The notes under the pieces: generated by a model
The model's input: only the letters and a program-made list of their open reading frames with translations
What the model was told of the DNA's origin: nothing
Database searches by the model: none
Position numbers and translations under genes: made by a program
Shown: in pieces, positions 18,008 through 27,140 of the stretch
How the letters are laid out: every line of letters begins with the position of its first letter
Position numbering within the stretch: position 1 is the stretch's first letter
Assembly: GCA_965203755.1 (NCBI GenBank)
Contig: OZ241910.1
Coordinates: forward strand, 2,294,001 to 2,358,000
DNA: 64,000 nt
Source of the DNA: UBA6055 sp965203755
GTDB taxonomy: Bacteria; Chloroflexota; Anaerolineae; Aggregatilineales; Phototrophicaceae
Direction of reading: 5' to 3'

Positions 18008-19342
18008 ATGAGGAAAATAGCGGTTGTTCTTGGTTTTCTGCTGGCGTTCAGCTTGATGCCAGCCGTCCAGGCCCAAGATTTTGACTGGCAGCGGTTTGCA
18101 GGCAGCGAGATTACGATTCTGATGCCCGAACACCCGGTGCTGGATGGGATGCGAAGCGTGCTGGACGATTTTGAAGCGGATACAGGGATCGCGGTAAATA
18201 TCGAAGCATTGGCCGAAAACCTGTATTTTGACCGTATGGAAGTTGCGCTGCGGGCTGATATGGGCGTAATGGATGTGTATATGGTGCCGATGGACTCGAC
18301 GGCCTTCACCCAATGGTCGAACGGGCTTATCCATCCGCTAAGCCCCTTTATCAACGACCCCAGCATGACTTCGGCTGACTATGATTTCGCCGACTTCCCG
18401 ACCGGCTTCACGCAGGCGACTCAATACCCGCCTGGCAGCCCGGATGCCGAGGATTTCGCCATTCCAGTGTCCTTTGAGGCTTATACGCTGTTTTACAACC
18501 AGGATTTGGTGGATGAATACCTCGATGGACAAGTTCCCGGCGCCATGAGCGAACTGATTGCGGCCGCGCGGATGATTACCGAAGCAAGCGGCGGCGCCGT
18601 TGCCGGGGCGGTCATGCGGGGGATCCGCTCGCATACCATTATGGACACCGTCACGGGAATGGTCTTCAATAATTGGGGCGCGGCCGACATGTCACTGCCC
18701 CACAACGTCTGGTTTGACGGCGATTGGTCGGCGCCGATCCTGACCGACGAGCGGATTGCGGCCGGGCTGTCGCATTATGCCGGCATGATGTCCGCCGGGC
18801 CCATCAATATCCAGGCGCTCGATTGGCCGGATGCCAGCCTGCTCTTCCAGCAGGGCCGCGCCGCCTTCTTCATTGACGCCAGCCTCTTTGGCCCCGGCTT
18901 CGAAGATCCAGACGCTTCTGTCGTCGCCGGCAAAACCGGCTATGCTCTGATACCGCCGGTGGAAGCCGACGGCCAATCCTGGACCGGGCATTGGATGTGG
19001 GGGATTGGCATTCCGGCGAATTCCCAAAATCCAGAAGCCGCCTGGTACTTCATCCAATGGATGACCAGCAAGGCCGCCGAGCCGGTGATTGGCGCGTTTC
19101 ATGGCGGCGCCGCCCGCGTCTCAACATGGGATAAAGCCGAATACACCGACGCGCTCAATCCCCAGTATGTCGAGGTCGTTCTGGAAGCCATGCAGACATC
19201 GCGGACGACCGTTGTTTTCCGCGAGGGATGGAGCGAATACGCTCTGATTATCGTCGACGCGATTCAAGATATGTACGGCGGCATGGCGCCGCCGGAAGCC
19301 GCGGCAAAAGCCCAGCAGCGCATCTTGGAATTGGATCAATAG
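18008..19342 (+). CDS. Sugar-binding protein of ABC importer 2
   Basis: 444 aa. AGGAGG lies eight bases upstream of the ATG. Signal peptide KIAVVLGFLLAFSLMPAVQA with cleavage before QDF. The mature protein follows the family-1 fold, with ITILMPEHPVLDGMRSVLDD, a YTLFYNQDLVDEYL segment and C-terminal AAWYFIQWMTSKAA typical of oligosaccharide-binding proteins. It should deliver a sugar to the two downstream permeases. A 12-bp hairpin (19362-19396) separates it from them. The divergent sulfatase suggests a sulfated substrate (inference). Confidence 0.88.
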   Translation: MRKIAVVLGFLLAFSLMPAVQAQDFDWQRFAGSEITILMPEHPVLDGMRSVLDDFEADTGIAVNIEALAENLYFDRMEVALRADMGVMDVYMVPMDSTAFTQWSNGLIHPLSPFINDPSMTSADYDFADFPTGFTQATQYPPGSPDAEDFAIPVSFEAYTLFYNQDLVDEYLDGQVPGAMSELIAAARMITEASGGAVAGAVMRGIRSHTIMDTVTGMVFNNWGAADMSLPHNVWFDGDWSAPILTDERIAAGLSHYAGMMSAGPINIQALDWPDASLLFQQGRAAFFIDASLFGPGFEDPDASVVAGKTGYALIPPVEADGQSWTGHWMWGIGIPANSQNPEAAWYFIQWMTSKAAEPVIGAFHGGAARVSTWDKAEYTDALNPQYVEVVLEAMQTSRTTVVFREGWSEYALIIVDAIQDMYGGMAPPEAAAKAQQRILELDQ

Positions 19343-19361
19343 CGCTTGCGTCATCATGCGA

Positions 19362-19396
19362 ATATGAACCGGCCAGATCGCCTTGTCGGTTCATAT
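19362..19396 (+). promoter_or_regulatory. Strong intercistronic hairpin after binding-protein gene
   Basis: ATATGAACCGGC (19362-19373) pairs with GTCGGTTCATAT (19385-19396) over 12 bp with one G-U pair and an 11-base loop. No T run follows, so it is not a normal terminator. It ends four bases before the GGAG of the permease gene, and probably protects the upstream mRNA or limits permease translation. Confidence 0.75.
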
Positions 19397-19411
19397 CCGC
19401 GGAGTTTCCAA

Positions 19412-20275
19412 ATGCCTTTTCGCCGTCAAGGCCTTGCCTATTGTTTTATCGCGCCCGCTGTCCTCGTTCTGGCCATCACATCGCTTTATCCGGCCATGTA
19501 TTCGGCCGCATTGAGCCTTTACAACTGGAATTGGGGCAATCAGTTCGATTTCATCGGCTTGCGGAACTACCTTGATTTATTCAAAAGCGATGAATTTTGG
19601 CAAGTGCTGCATCAAACCTTTCTCTTTGCTGTCTCGGCGACCGCGGTCGAAGTCCTGCTGGGCTTAGGCTTGGCGGTTGCTGTGGACGGCCTGAAATTTG
19701 GCGCCGGCCTCATCCGCACCCTGCTCCTTACGCCATTGATGGTTTCGGGCATCATCGTCGCGCTTATGTCAAAGATTTTGTTGGATCCGATGCTTGGCAT
19801 TGTCAATTATCTGCTGGGGCTGCTTGGCATTCCGCCATCCCCCTTTTTCGGCGCCACGGCCACAGCCATGCCGACCGTCATTATGGTGGACGCCTGGTGG
19901 CAGACGGCCTTTGTCTTTATCATCCTCTTGGCTGGTCTGCAAAGCCTGCCGCCCGAACCGATTGAAGCGGCGCGGGTCGATGGCGCTAATGCCTTGCAGA
20001 TATTTTTCCGCGTCAAGCTGCCCATGCTGCGGCCGATTTTATTTACAGTCTTGATCTTCCGCACGATAGACACGCTTAAAGTCTTCGATCTGATCTTCGG
20101 CACAACCGGCGGCGGCCCCCAAATCGCCACCGAAGTAATGCAGACGCTTGCCTACCGCGAAGCCTTCAGCTTTTTGCAGATGAGCGAATCGATGACCATT
20201 ATGGTTATCTTCTCGCTGATTGTCCTGGCGGTCTGCCTCGTGTATATGCGCCTGGAAGAGCGGATTGAGGATTGA
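19412..20275 (+). CDS. Sugar ABC importer permease, MalF type (importer 2)
   Basis: 287 aa. ATG 19412 (MPFRRQGLAY) is chosen because GGAG lies seven bases upstream; a frame open from 19346 would run through the intercistronic hairpin. Six membrane helices and the EAA loop PIEAARVDGANALQIFFRVK are visible. It partners with the MalG-type gene two bases downstream. No ATPase is encoded nearby. Confidence 0.9.
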   Translation: MPFRRQGLAYCFIAPAVLVLAITSLYPAMYSAALSLYNWNWGNQFDFIGLRNYLDLFKSDEFWQVLHQTFLFAVSATAVEVLLGLGLAVAVDGLKFGAGLIRTLLLTPLMVSGIIVALMSKILLDPMLGIVNYLLGLLGIPPSPFFGATATAMPTVIMVDAWWQTAFVFIILLAGLQSLPPEPIEAARVDGANALQIFFRVKLPMLRPILFTVLIFRTIDTLKVFDLIFGTTGGGPQIATEVMQTLAYREAFSFLQMSESMTIMVIFSLIVLAVCLVYMRLEERIED

Positions 20276-20277
20276 CG

Positions 20278-21111
20278 ATGGCCATCTACAGCCGCGCGCA
20301 GCAGAAGAGGCTGCTGGCTTATCTCATCGCCTTGGCCGCCATTCTCATCACCCTTTTCCCGATTGTGTGGATATTGGGCATTTCACTGAAAACGCAGCGC
20401 GACGCCTTTGCGCTGCCGCCAAAATGGCTGTTTGAGCCTATCTGGGACCATTATATCGCGCTTTGGGAAAAACCCGGCTTTGTCGATGCCTTTTTGAATA
20501 CGGTCTGCGTCACGCTGCTGGGCGTCGGCATGGCGATTGTGATGGCGGTCTTCGCCTCCTACAGCATCCATCGCTTTCGTTTTCGCGGCAAAAAGCTGTT
20601 TGGGGTTTGGCTGCTGCTGGCTTATATGCTGCCGGAATTTCTGTTTGTCATCCCCATGTATGCGCTGTATCAAAGAATTGGCTGGTATGACACCCATATT
20701 GGCCTGGCTTTCGTGTATCAAGTTCATTCACTGCCCTTTGCGGTTTGGCTGATTCGCAGCTTTTTTAAGGAGATTCCGAGTGAGCTTGACGACGCGTCGC
20801 GCATCGACGGATGCGGTCATCTTGGCGCCTTGCGCCATGTCTACATTCCGCTGACTGCGCCTGGCATCGCGGCCACGGCCATTCTCACAGCGATTTGGAT
20901 CTGGAACGAATTGACGATTGCCCTGTCGCTGTCCTTCAGCCAAGCCCAAACCATCACCGTCGCCGTCGCCTCTTTTCGCGGCTATGCTTCGATTGCCTGG
21001 GGGCCGATGGCGGCCGCCGCCATTGTTGCCATTGTCCCCATGCTTGTCTTTTCGATTATCGCCCAAAAGTATATCGTTAAAGGCTTGACCCTGGGCTCGC
21101 TCAAAGGTTAA
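20278..21111 (+). CDS. Sugar ABC importer permease, MalG type (importer 2)
   Basis: 277 aa from ATG 20278, with GAGG seven bases upstream inside the preceding gene's end. Six helices; the EAA loop reads ELDDASRIDGCGHLGALRHV; the C-terminus YIVKGLTLGSLKG is the standard ending of this subunit. It completes importer 2 and is followed 26 bases later by the aminotransferase gene, which seems to be in the same operon. Confidence 0.9.
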   Translation: MAIYSRAQQKRLLAYLIALAAILITLFPIVWILGISLKTQRDAFALPPKWLFEPIWDHYIALWEKPGFVDAFLNTVCVTLLGVGMAIVMAVFASYSIHRFRFRGKKLFGVWLLLAYMLPEFLFVIPMYALYQRIGWYDTHIGLAFVYQVHSLPFAVWLIRSFFKEIPSELDDASRIDGCGHLGALRHVYIPLTAPGIAATAILTAIWIWNELTIALSLSFSQAQTITVAVASFRGYASIAWGPMAAAAIVAIVPMLVFSIIAQKYIVKGLTLGSLKG

Positions 21112-21137
21112 GCGCCAATGGATTAGGAGAATTGACC

Positions 21138-22364
21138 ATGCCACAGCTTGCCATCCATGGCGGCCGGCCAAGCAAGACCAAGCCGTTCCCGCTTTGGCCT
21201 ATTTATGACGATCTGGAGCGGCAGGCCCTTAATGAGGTGCTGGAAAGCCGCGCTTGGTGGCGCGCGCCGGGCAGCAAGACCTCTGAATTCGAGCGGAAGT
21301 TCGCTGCGTTCCATGAGGCCAAGCACGGCATCGCCATCACCAACGGCACGCATGCCATTGAGGTCGCTTTGGCCGCGCTGGGCGTGGGGCCGGGCGATGA
21401 GGTCATTGTGCCGAACGCAACCTTCGTCGCCACCGCCAGCGCGGTTCTCTTCGCCGGCGCCTTGCCAGTGATGGTCGATGTCACCGCGGACGCCTACTGC
21501 ATTGACCCCGAGCTGGCCGAGGCCGCGATTACCGACAAGACCAAGGCGGTCATCGCCGTGCATATGGGCGGCCGACCGGCCGACTTGGACCAGCTTGCCG
21601 CGCTGTCTGAAAAATATGGCCTGGCGCTCCTTGAAGACAGCGCTCATGCGCATGGCAGCGAATGGCGCGGCCGCAAGGTAGGCGCTTTTGGCATCGGCGG
21701 CGCCTTCAGCTTTCAGGCCAGCAAAACAATCACCGCCGGCGAGGGCGGGCTGCTGCTGACTAATGACGATGACTTTGAGCGCCTGGCGCGGTCAACCCAT
21801 GACTGCGGCCGGATGCCGGGCGAATGGTTTTACAGTCATTTCATCTATGGCTCGAATTATCGCTTGAGCGAATGGCAGGGGGCGATTTTATGCGCCCAGC
21901 TGACCCGCCTCGACGAGCAGACGGCCCGCCGCCATAAAAACGGCCGCCGCCTGGATGGTCTGTTGAGTCCCATCCCCGGCATCAGCCCGCAGGCGCAGGA
22001 CGAGCGGATTACGCGCAACGGGCAGTACGCTTACATTTTTCATTTTGACCGCCGCGCCTTTTCGGGCATTTCCCGCCAGCGGTTCACCGATGCGCTGCAG
22101 GCCGAGGGCATTCCCCTGCAAGCGCCATATCCGCCGCTGCATCAGCTGGATGTATTTGCCAGCGGCGCGTATCGGCGGCGTCTTGGCGGCGAACAGGCGG
22201 CGCAGGCGCATGACTTTCTGCGTCAGCCCTTCCCCAATTCCGCCCGCCAGGCCGATGAAACGGTGTGGATAACACAGAATGCGCTGCTGGGCGATGAAGA
22301 GGATATGCGCGAGACCGCCGCCGCCATTCAGAAAATCCACGCGCATGCCCGCCAACTGGTCTAA
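21138..22364 (+). CDS. DegT/DnrJ/EryC1/StrS aminotransferase
   Basis: 408 aa from ATG 21138 (AGGAG upstream). The PLP-binding Lys lies in FSFQASKTITAGEGG, preceded by the DSAHAHGSEW segment that contacts the cofactor and by ITNGTHAIEVALAA. The family transaminates keto-sugars or cyclitols. In an import operon it may act in the catabolic direction or on an amino-sugar intermediate (inference). Its last 100 bases reappear at 27141-27239, see the duplicated-end feature there. Confidence 0.88.
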   Translation: MPQLAIHGGRPSKTKPFPLWPIYDDLERQALNEVLESRAWWRAPGSKTSEFERKFAAFHEAKHGIAITNGTHAIEVALAALGVGPGDEVIVPNATFVATASAVLFAGALPVMVDVTADAYCIDPELAEAAITDKTKAVIAVHMGGRPADLDQLAALSEKYGLALLEDSAHAHGSEWRGRKVGAFGIGGAFSFQASKTITAGEGGLLLTNDDDFERLARSTHDCGRMPGEWFYSHFIYGSNYRLSEWQGAILCAQLTRLDEQTARRHKNGRRLDGLLSPIPGISPQAQDERITRNGQYAYIFHFDRRAFSGISRQRFTDALQAEGIPLQAPYPPLHQLDVFASGAYRRRLGGEQAAQAHDFLRQPFPNSARQADETVWITQNALLGDEEDMRETAAAIQKIHAHARQLV

Positions 22365-22410
22365 GGCAAACAGCGCCGATTTTGGCAAACTGATGCCGCT
22401 TTTAACCGCC

Positions 22411-22447
22411 AATGTGGTTTGCATTCATGTCAAACTCACATTATACT
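22411..22447 (+). promoter_or_regulatory. Promoter with palindromic operator, copy 2
   Basis: TTGCAT (22419-22424), 17 bases, TATACT (22442-22447), with AATGTGG (22411-22417) facing TCACATT (22436-22442). It matches the element at 17866-17902 with three substitutions in about 45 bases. It starts 46 bases after the aminotransferase stop and serves the binding-protein gene at 22495. Confidence 0.8.
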
Positions 22448-22494
22448 GTGACAGTCGTTCATCTATTCTATCTCATCTATAAAGGAGACATTCC

Positions 22495-23784
22495 ATGAGA
22501 AAGTTATTTTTGATCATTGCTTTGCTGGCCTTGGTCATCCCGGCCGCCGCGCAGGACATGAGCGTTGCGACCTGTGACATCGAGCCGCCGGAGTCAAGCC
22601 AAACGGTCAACATGATTGGCTGGACCTATCCCATCATTGATCTGTACGCCGACGAACTCGAAGCCTGCAACGCTGTCGACAACATCGAGGTCAACACGCA
22701 GCTGCTGGATTCCGGCTCGGCGCATGACCAGCTTCGTCTGGCGCTGGGCGCCGGCGGCGCGCCGCCCTATGACATCATCATGGTGACCCAAGACGATGTG
22801 GAATCCTATGTTGCCGCAGGCTGGATGATGCCGCTCAATGACCTCATCGACAAATACGAAGAAGCCTACGACATCTCGGATATCTCCGGCTTGGCTGATA
22901 TGACGGTCGACGGCAGTATCTATGGCTTGCCGATGGAGCAGAATACCCGCCACCTCTTCTATCGCCCCGACCTGCTCGAGAAGTATATGCTTGAAGTGCC
23001 AGACACCTGGGACGATGTGATCGCCGCCTGCGGTGTTTTGCAGGATGAAGACAGCATCGTGATTCCCTTCACGACGCAGCTTCACGCCGGCTGGGCTTGG
23101 CGCATCGAGTTTAGCGATATGGTCTTTGCCTTTGGCGGCCAGCTGCTCAATGATGACAACACGCCCGCCTTCCACAGCGAAGCCGGCGTGCAGGCCTTGA
23201 ACAAGCTGGTCGAGATCGTCGACGCCTGCATGGGTCCCGAGGGCTTGACCTACAGCATTGACGACAGCCAGATTGGCATCGCCACCGGCGAACTGGCGAT
23301 GGCATTCACCTGGGCCAGCCGCGCCGCCGCCATGGACGATCCCGAATTCTCCGATTATGTCGGACAAATTGAGTTTGCCCCGGCGCCGCGCGCGGCTGCC
23401 GATGGCCCCTATGGCGCCACCGGCGGCACCGGCGCCGGCCTCGGCATCCCCGCCAACATTGACGATGATCCCGAACTGGTCTTCCAGGTCATTCTGGAGG
23501 CGACAGACGTCGAATCACAGCTTCGCGCCTCGCAGCTGGGTGTCATCACCCGCAACGCCGTCGCCGCCCAAGCCGACGCCCGCTATCTGCCAGCCGTATT
23601 CGATACCATCAATGGCGGCGTTGAAGGACAGAATATGCCCGCTATCGGCGCCGTGCTCAACTCGGTGCTCGACAACTGGCTGCCGCAGATTATGACCGGC
23701 GAAAAGTCAGCGGCCGAGCTTCTTGACGCCGCCGCCGATGCCTATGCCGCCGAAGCGACCACACAGGGCTTTATCGAGGGCTAG
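22495..23784 (+). CDS. Sugar-binding protein of ABC importer 3
   Basis: 429 aa; AAAGGAG lies upstream of the ATG. Signal peptide KLFLIIALLALVIPAAA with cleavage before QDM. The mature part has QLRLALGAGGAPPYDIIMV, RHLFYRPDLLEKY and WASRAAAMDD, typical of family-1 sugar-binding proteins. Two Cys near the mature N-terminus (TCDIEPP and EACNAVD) may form a disulfide. A terminator-like hairpin follows it at 23811-23837, before the permeases. Confidence 0.87.
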   Translation: MRKLFLIIALLALVIPAAAQDMSVATCDIEPPESSQTVNMIGWTYPIIDLYADELEACNAVDNIEVNTQLLDSGSAHDQLRLALGAGGAPPYDIIMVTQDDVESYVAAGWMMPLNDLIDKYEEAYDISDISGLADMTVDGSIYGLPMEQNTRHLFYRPDLLEKYMLEVPDTWDDVIAACGVLQDEDSIVIPFTTQLHAGWAWRIEFSDMVFAFGGQLLNDDNTPAFHSEAGVQALNKLVEIVDACMGPEGLTYSIDDSQIGIATGELAMAFTWASRAAAMDDPEFSDYVGQIEFAPAPRAAADGPYGATGGTGAGLGIPANIDDDPELVFQVILEATDVESQLRASQLGVITRNAVAAQADARYLPAVFDTINGGVEGQNMPAIGAVLNSVLDNWLPQIMTGEKSAAELLDAAADAYAAEATTQGFIEG

Positions 23785-23810
23785 GTCAGCCGATAATGCC
23801 ATTGCCAAGG

Positions 23811-23837
23811 GGGTCAGCCGCCGGGCTGGCCCTTTTT
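23811..23837 (+). terminator. Intrinsic terminator/attenuator after binding-protein gene
   Basis: GGGTCAGCC (23811-23819) pairs with GGCTGGCCC (23824-23832), one U-G pair, followed by TTTTT. It lies between the binding-protein stop (23784) and the permease start (23852). Partial termination here would set a high binding-protein to permease ratio, as at 5981-6009. Confidence 0.8.
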
Positions 23838-23851
23838 CATAGGGGGCATGG

Positions 23852-24712
23852 ATGAAAAGATCAACATTTGCGTTCTTTGTCGGGCCCAGCGTATTCGTGA
23901 TGACCGCGCTGCTGACCCTGCCGCTGCTGGCATCCATTATCCTGGGGCTGCACTATATCACCTTCCGCAACCTCGATGCGCCCGTCTTTGTCAACCTGCA
24001 AAACTATCAGGACGTCCTAAGCGATCCCAAATTTTGGAACTCCATGAGATTCACGCTCATCTTCATCGCCGCCACCGTCCCGACCCGCATCCTGCTCGGC
24101 TTGATATTCGCCCTGCTGCTCGACCAAATCGTGCGCCTGCGCGGCTTGTTCATCGCCGCCGCGCTGGTGCCCTTTGTGCTGACCCCAGTAGTCGGCACAC
24201 TCATCTTCCGCGATATGTTCGACCGCGGCGGCCCCTACTGGTATTGGATGCAGCAGATATTCGACTACCGCCTGTTTATGAACAGCGTCACCGTGCCGCT
24301 GCTCATCATCTTCCACAACATCTGGACGGCGACGCCCTTCGTCATGATTGTCCTCTTCGCCGGCCTGCAAACCCTGCCCCAAGAGACCCTGGAAGCCGCG
24401 CGGGTCGATGGCGCCAGTTGGCTCCGTCAGCTTTGGCATGTCGCCATCCCGCATCTGCGTTCGCTGTTTGTCTTTGTCGCCCTGATCTCCATCATGGATG
24501 CCTACCGCGTCTTTGACAGTGTGTATGTCCTGACCCAGCAAAACCCGATTTATGGCGCCGAAACCATCATGTACTATACCTTTCAGGTCGCGCTTAACTT
24601 CGGGCGGCTGGGCAAAGCCAACGCCATGAGCGTCCTGACCGTCATCGGCATCTTCGTCGTCCTTATCCCCTTCCTCGCGATGACCTATCGTGACCAGCTG
24701 GAGGAAGGATAA
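23852..24712 (+). CDS. Sugar ABC importer permease, MalF type (importer 3)
   Basis: 286 aa; AGGGGG lies just before the ATG. Six helices; the EAA loop ETLEAARVDGASWLRQLWHV is typical. The stop codon overlaps the next start (TAATG), showing coupling to the MalG-type partner. It lies downstream of the attenuator hairpin. Confidence 0.9.
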   Translation: MKRSTFAFFVGPSVFVMTALLTLPLLASIILGLHYITFRNLDAPVFVNLQNYQDVLSDPKFWNSMRFTLIFIAATVPTRILLGLIFALLLDQIVRLRGLFIAAALVPFVLTPVVGTLIFRDMFDRGGPYWYWMQQIFDYRLFMNSVTVPLLIIFHNIWTATPFVMIVLFAGLQTLPQETLEAARVDGASWLRQLWHVAIPHLRSLFVFVALISIMDAYRVFDSVYVLTQQNPIYGAETIMYYTFQVALNFGRLGKANAMSVLTVIGIFVVLIPFLAMTYRDQLEEG

Positions 24713-25716
24713 TGACCCGCACCAACAGCCCCACCGCCAAGCTGCTGATCTATGCCGCCCTCATCCTGTACACCATCTATAACATCCTGCCCTTCGGCTG
24801 GACGATCCTCAATTCGATCAAACCGCCAAAAGACGCCAATTCCCGCATACCCCGCTTCACCTTCACGCCGACCGGCGAGCATTATGCCGAACTCTGGCTC
24901 AACACCTCGCCCGAAAACTTTGCGCCCTATGGTCTGCTCATCCTTGTCATCATCTTTATCCTAGTTGCTGTCGGCCTGTCCGCCAATCGCATCCCGGCGC
25001 CCAATTCAACCGTCTATCTCGGCATCCTTGCTGCCGCTGTCGCCCTCTTGCTCGGGCTGCCGCGGATTGTCAATACAGCCGAATTCTATGATTATCTCAT
25101 CAACAGCGTCATCGTGACTCTGGGCACCCTGGCCGTCTCCTTGAGCATCGGCGCGCTGGCCGGCTATGGCTTGGCGCGCTATCGCCATATCGTTTCCGTC
25201 TATATCCTGGTGATTGCGCTGGCCTTTCGCTCCCTGCCCAGTATAGCGCTGGTGCTGCCCTTTTATTATCTGGGACAGCTTTCCGGGCTGTACGACACGC
25301 ATATTCTGCTTATTCTTTGTCTGGTCGCCGTCAACCAGCCCTTCACCATCTGGATGCTTCGCAGCTTCTTCATGGAAATCCCCCCAGAGATCGAAGAGGC
25401 GGCCATGATCGACGGCGCCGGACGGCTGAAGGCTTTTTATATGGTGATTGTTCCGATTATGTGGCCCGGCATTATCACCACCGGCCTGTTCACGCTGCTG
25501 CTGGCTTATAACGATTTCCTCCTTGCCCGCATCCTGACACAGGTTAACTGGACGCTGCCGGTGGGCATCGCGCAGTTCACCGGCGGCGAAGACCCCGGCC
25601 ACGTCACCTTGGCCGCCGCCGGCTCGGTTTCGGTCACGATGCCGATACTGTTTGTCATCATATTCTTTCAAAAGTATCTCATTCGCGGCCTGGCTTCCGG
25701 CGCGGTCAAAGGCTAA
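24712..25716 (+). CDS. Sugar ABC importer permease, MalG type, with extra helices
   Basis: 334 aa, about 50 longer than the other MalG-type subunits here. The extra part, roughly residues 75-125, adds two hydrophobic segments (LLILVIIFILVAVGL and LGILAAAVALLLGL) between helix 1 and the normal core. The EAA loop EIEEAAMIDGAGRLKAFYMV and C-terminus LIRGLASGAVKG are standard. GGAGGA precedes the ATG. The added helices are odd but recur in some Chloroflexota importers as far as I recall. Confidence 0.88.
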   Translation: MTRTNSPTAKLLIYAALILYTIYNILPFGWTILNSIKPPKDANSRIPRFTFTPTGEHYAELWLNTSPENFAPYGLLILVIIFILVAVGLSANRIPAPNSTVYLGILAAAVALLLGLPRIVNTAEFYDYLINSVIVTLGTLAVSLSIGALAGYGLARYRHIVSVYILVIALAFRSLPSIALVLPFYYLGQLSGLYDTHILLILCLVAVNQPFTIWMLRSFFMEIPPEIEEAAMIDGAGRLKAFYMVIVPIMWPGIITTGLFTLLLAYNDFLLARILTQVNWTLPVGIAQFTGGEDPGHVTLAAAGSVSVTMPILFVIIFFQKYLIRGLASGAVKG

Positions 25717-25730
25717 GGAGACCCGACCCT

Positions 25731-27098
25731 ATGAACATCATCTGCGTTGTTACCGATACGCTCCGGCGCGACTGTCTGCCAACCTATGGCAGCCAAGAGG
25801 TCATCGCCCCCCATTTAACCCGATTTGCCGAAGAAGCCATCGTCTTTGAAGACTGTCACGCGGCGTCGTTCCCGACTGTGCCGACCCGCGCCGACATCGC
25901 CACCGGGCGCTTCACATTCACGTATCTGTCATGGGGCCCGCTGCCGCCGAATGAAATCACGCTGGCTGACCTGATGACCAAAGCCGGTTACACCACCATG
26001 GGGATAGGCGACACGCCTTTCCTCATCCGCAACGGCTATGGCTATGACCGCGGCTTTGATGATTTCATCTGGATCCGCGGCCAGCGCGAGGCCGCCGGCC
26101 GCCCCGACGTCACCAGCCAGTGGGTCAGTGAAGAGGACCGCTTCGCGCCCCAAACATTCCAGGCGGCCATGGATTGGATTGAGCGTCACAGCGATGAGCG
26201 CTTCTTTCTGTATATTGATGCCTGGGACCCCCATGAACCCTGGGACCCGCCAGCCCATTACGTCAAACCCTATCTGCCCGATTACAAGGGCGAACAGGTC
26301 TACCCGGCTTATTGGGACTGGAAGGACGCCGGCTATACTCAACGCGACCTGGAAATTGGCAAAGCGACCTACATGGGTGAAATCACGATGGTAGATCGCT
26401 GGTTCGGCCTGCTGGTTGACCGCCTGAAGAGCCTAGGGCTGTACGATGACACGGCGATTCTGTTTGTGTCCGACCACGGTTTCTACTTTGGAGAGTTCGG
26501 CATTTTTGGCAAGTGCCGCTTCCGCTGGCCCGACAACACCATCCCGGTCATGGAGGCGATGGCGCGTTTCAAGCAAGGGGCGATCTCGCACTGGTGTCCA
26601 GCGCACAATGAACTGACCCGCGTGCCGCTCTTCGCCAAAATTCCCGGCTATAACCATCAGCGCATTTCCGGGCTGGTCAGCATCCCCGACATCATGCCGA
26701 CCATGCTTGAACTGGCAGAGATTAAACAGCCCCAGCGCGTCCAGGCTAAATCCCTGCTGCCGCTGGCGCGCGGCGAAACGGCGCGGCTCCACGACATCGT
26801 GGTGACATCGCATTCCCTGTCAGATACCGCCGGCAATACCACCCGCGTGGTCGACGACAATGAACGCAAAGTGATGGAAGTGTCGCCGAGCACAATTCGC
26901 GACGGTGAATGGGATTTTCTCTACAGCCTGCAAGGCGAGCGCATTGAGCTATATGATGCCCGCCGCGATCCAAAGCACCAAAACAGCTTGGCTGACGAAA
27001 AACGCGGTGTCTGCGAGATGATGCACGCCAAGTTTGTCGCCTGGATGGACGAAATGGACACCCCAGCCGAATACGCCGCGCCCCGCCGCCGGCTGTAG
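25731..27098 (+). CDS. Sulfatase-superfamily hydrolase with Thr at the nucleophile position
   Basis: 455 aa; AAGGAG precedes the ATG. The alkaline-phosphatase/sulfatase fold is clear: VVTDTLRRD metal site, AWDPHEPW, VSDHGFYFGEFG and a C-terminal LYDARRDPKHQNSLA. At the site where sulfatases have C/S-x-P-x-R it reads TVPTRADIATGR, with Thr49 in the nucleophile position. Thr cannot become formylglycine, so this is more likely a Thr-dependent phosphodiesterase-like or otherwise altered enzyme (inference). No signal peptide is visible. It ends importer-3's operon, 14 bases after the permease. Confidence 0.85.
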   Translation: MNIICVVTDTLRRDCLPTYGSQEVIAPHLTRFAEEAIVFEDCHAASFPTVPTRADIATGRFTFTYLSWGPLPPNEITLADLMTKAGYTTMGIGDTPFLIRNGYGYDRGFDDFIWIRGQREAAGRPDVTSQWVSEEDRFAPQTFQAAMDWIERHSDERFFLYIDAWDPHEPWDPPAHYVKPYLPDYKGEQVYPAYWDWKDAGYTQRDLEIGKATYMGEITMVDRWFGLLVDRLKSLGLYDDTAILFVSDHGFYFGEFGIFGKCRFRWPDNTIPVMEAMARFKQGAISHWCPAHNELTRVPLFAKIPGYNHQRISGLVSIPDIMPTMLELAEIKQPQRVQAKSLLPLARGETARLHDIVVTSHSLSDTAGNTTRVVDDNERKVMEVSPSTIRDGEWDFLYSLQGERIELYDARRDPKHQNSLADEKRGVCEMMHAKFVAWMDEMDTPAEYAAPRRRL

Positions 27099-27140
27099 CG
27101 GCGCTGCGATTCAGAACGAGCTTGCGTCACGCCTGTGTCA

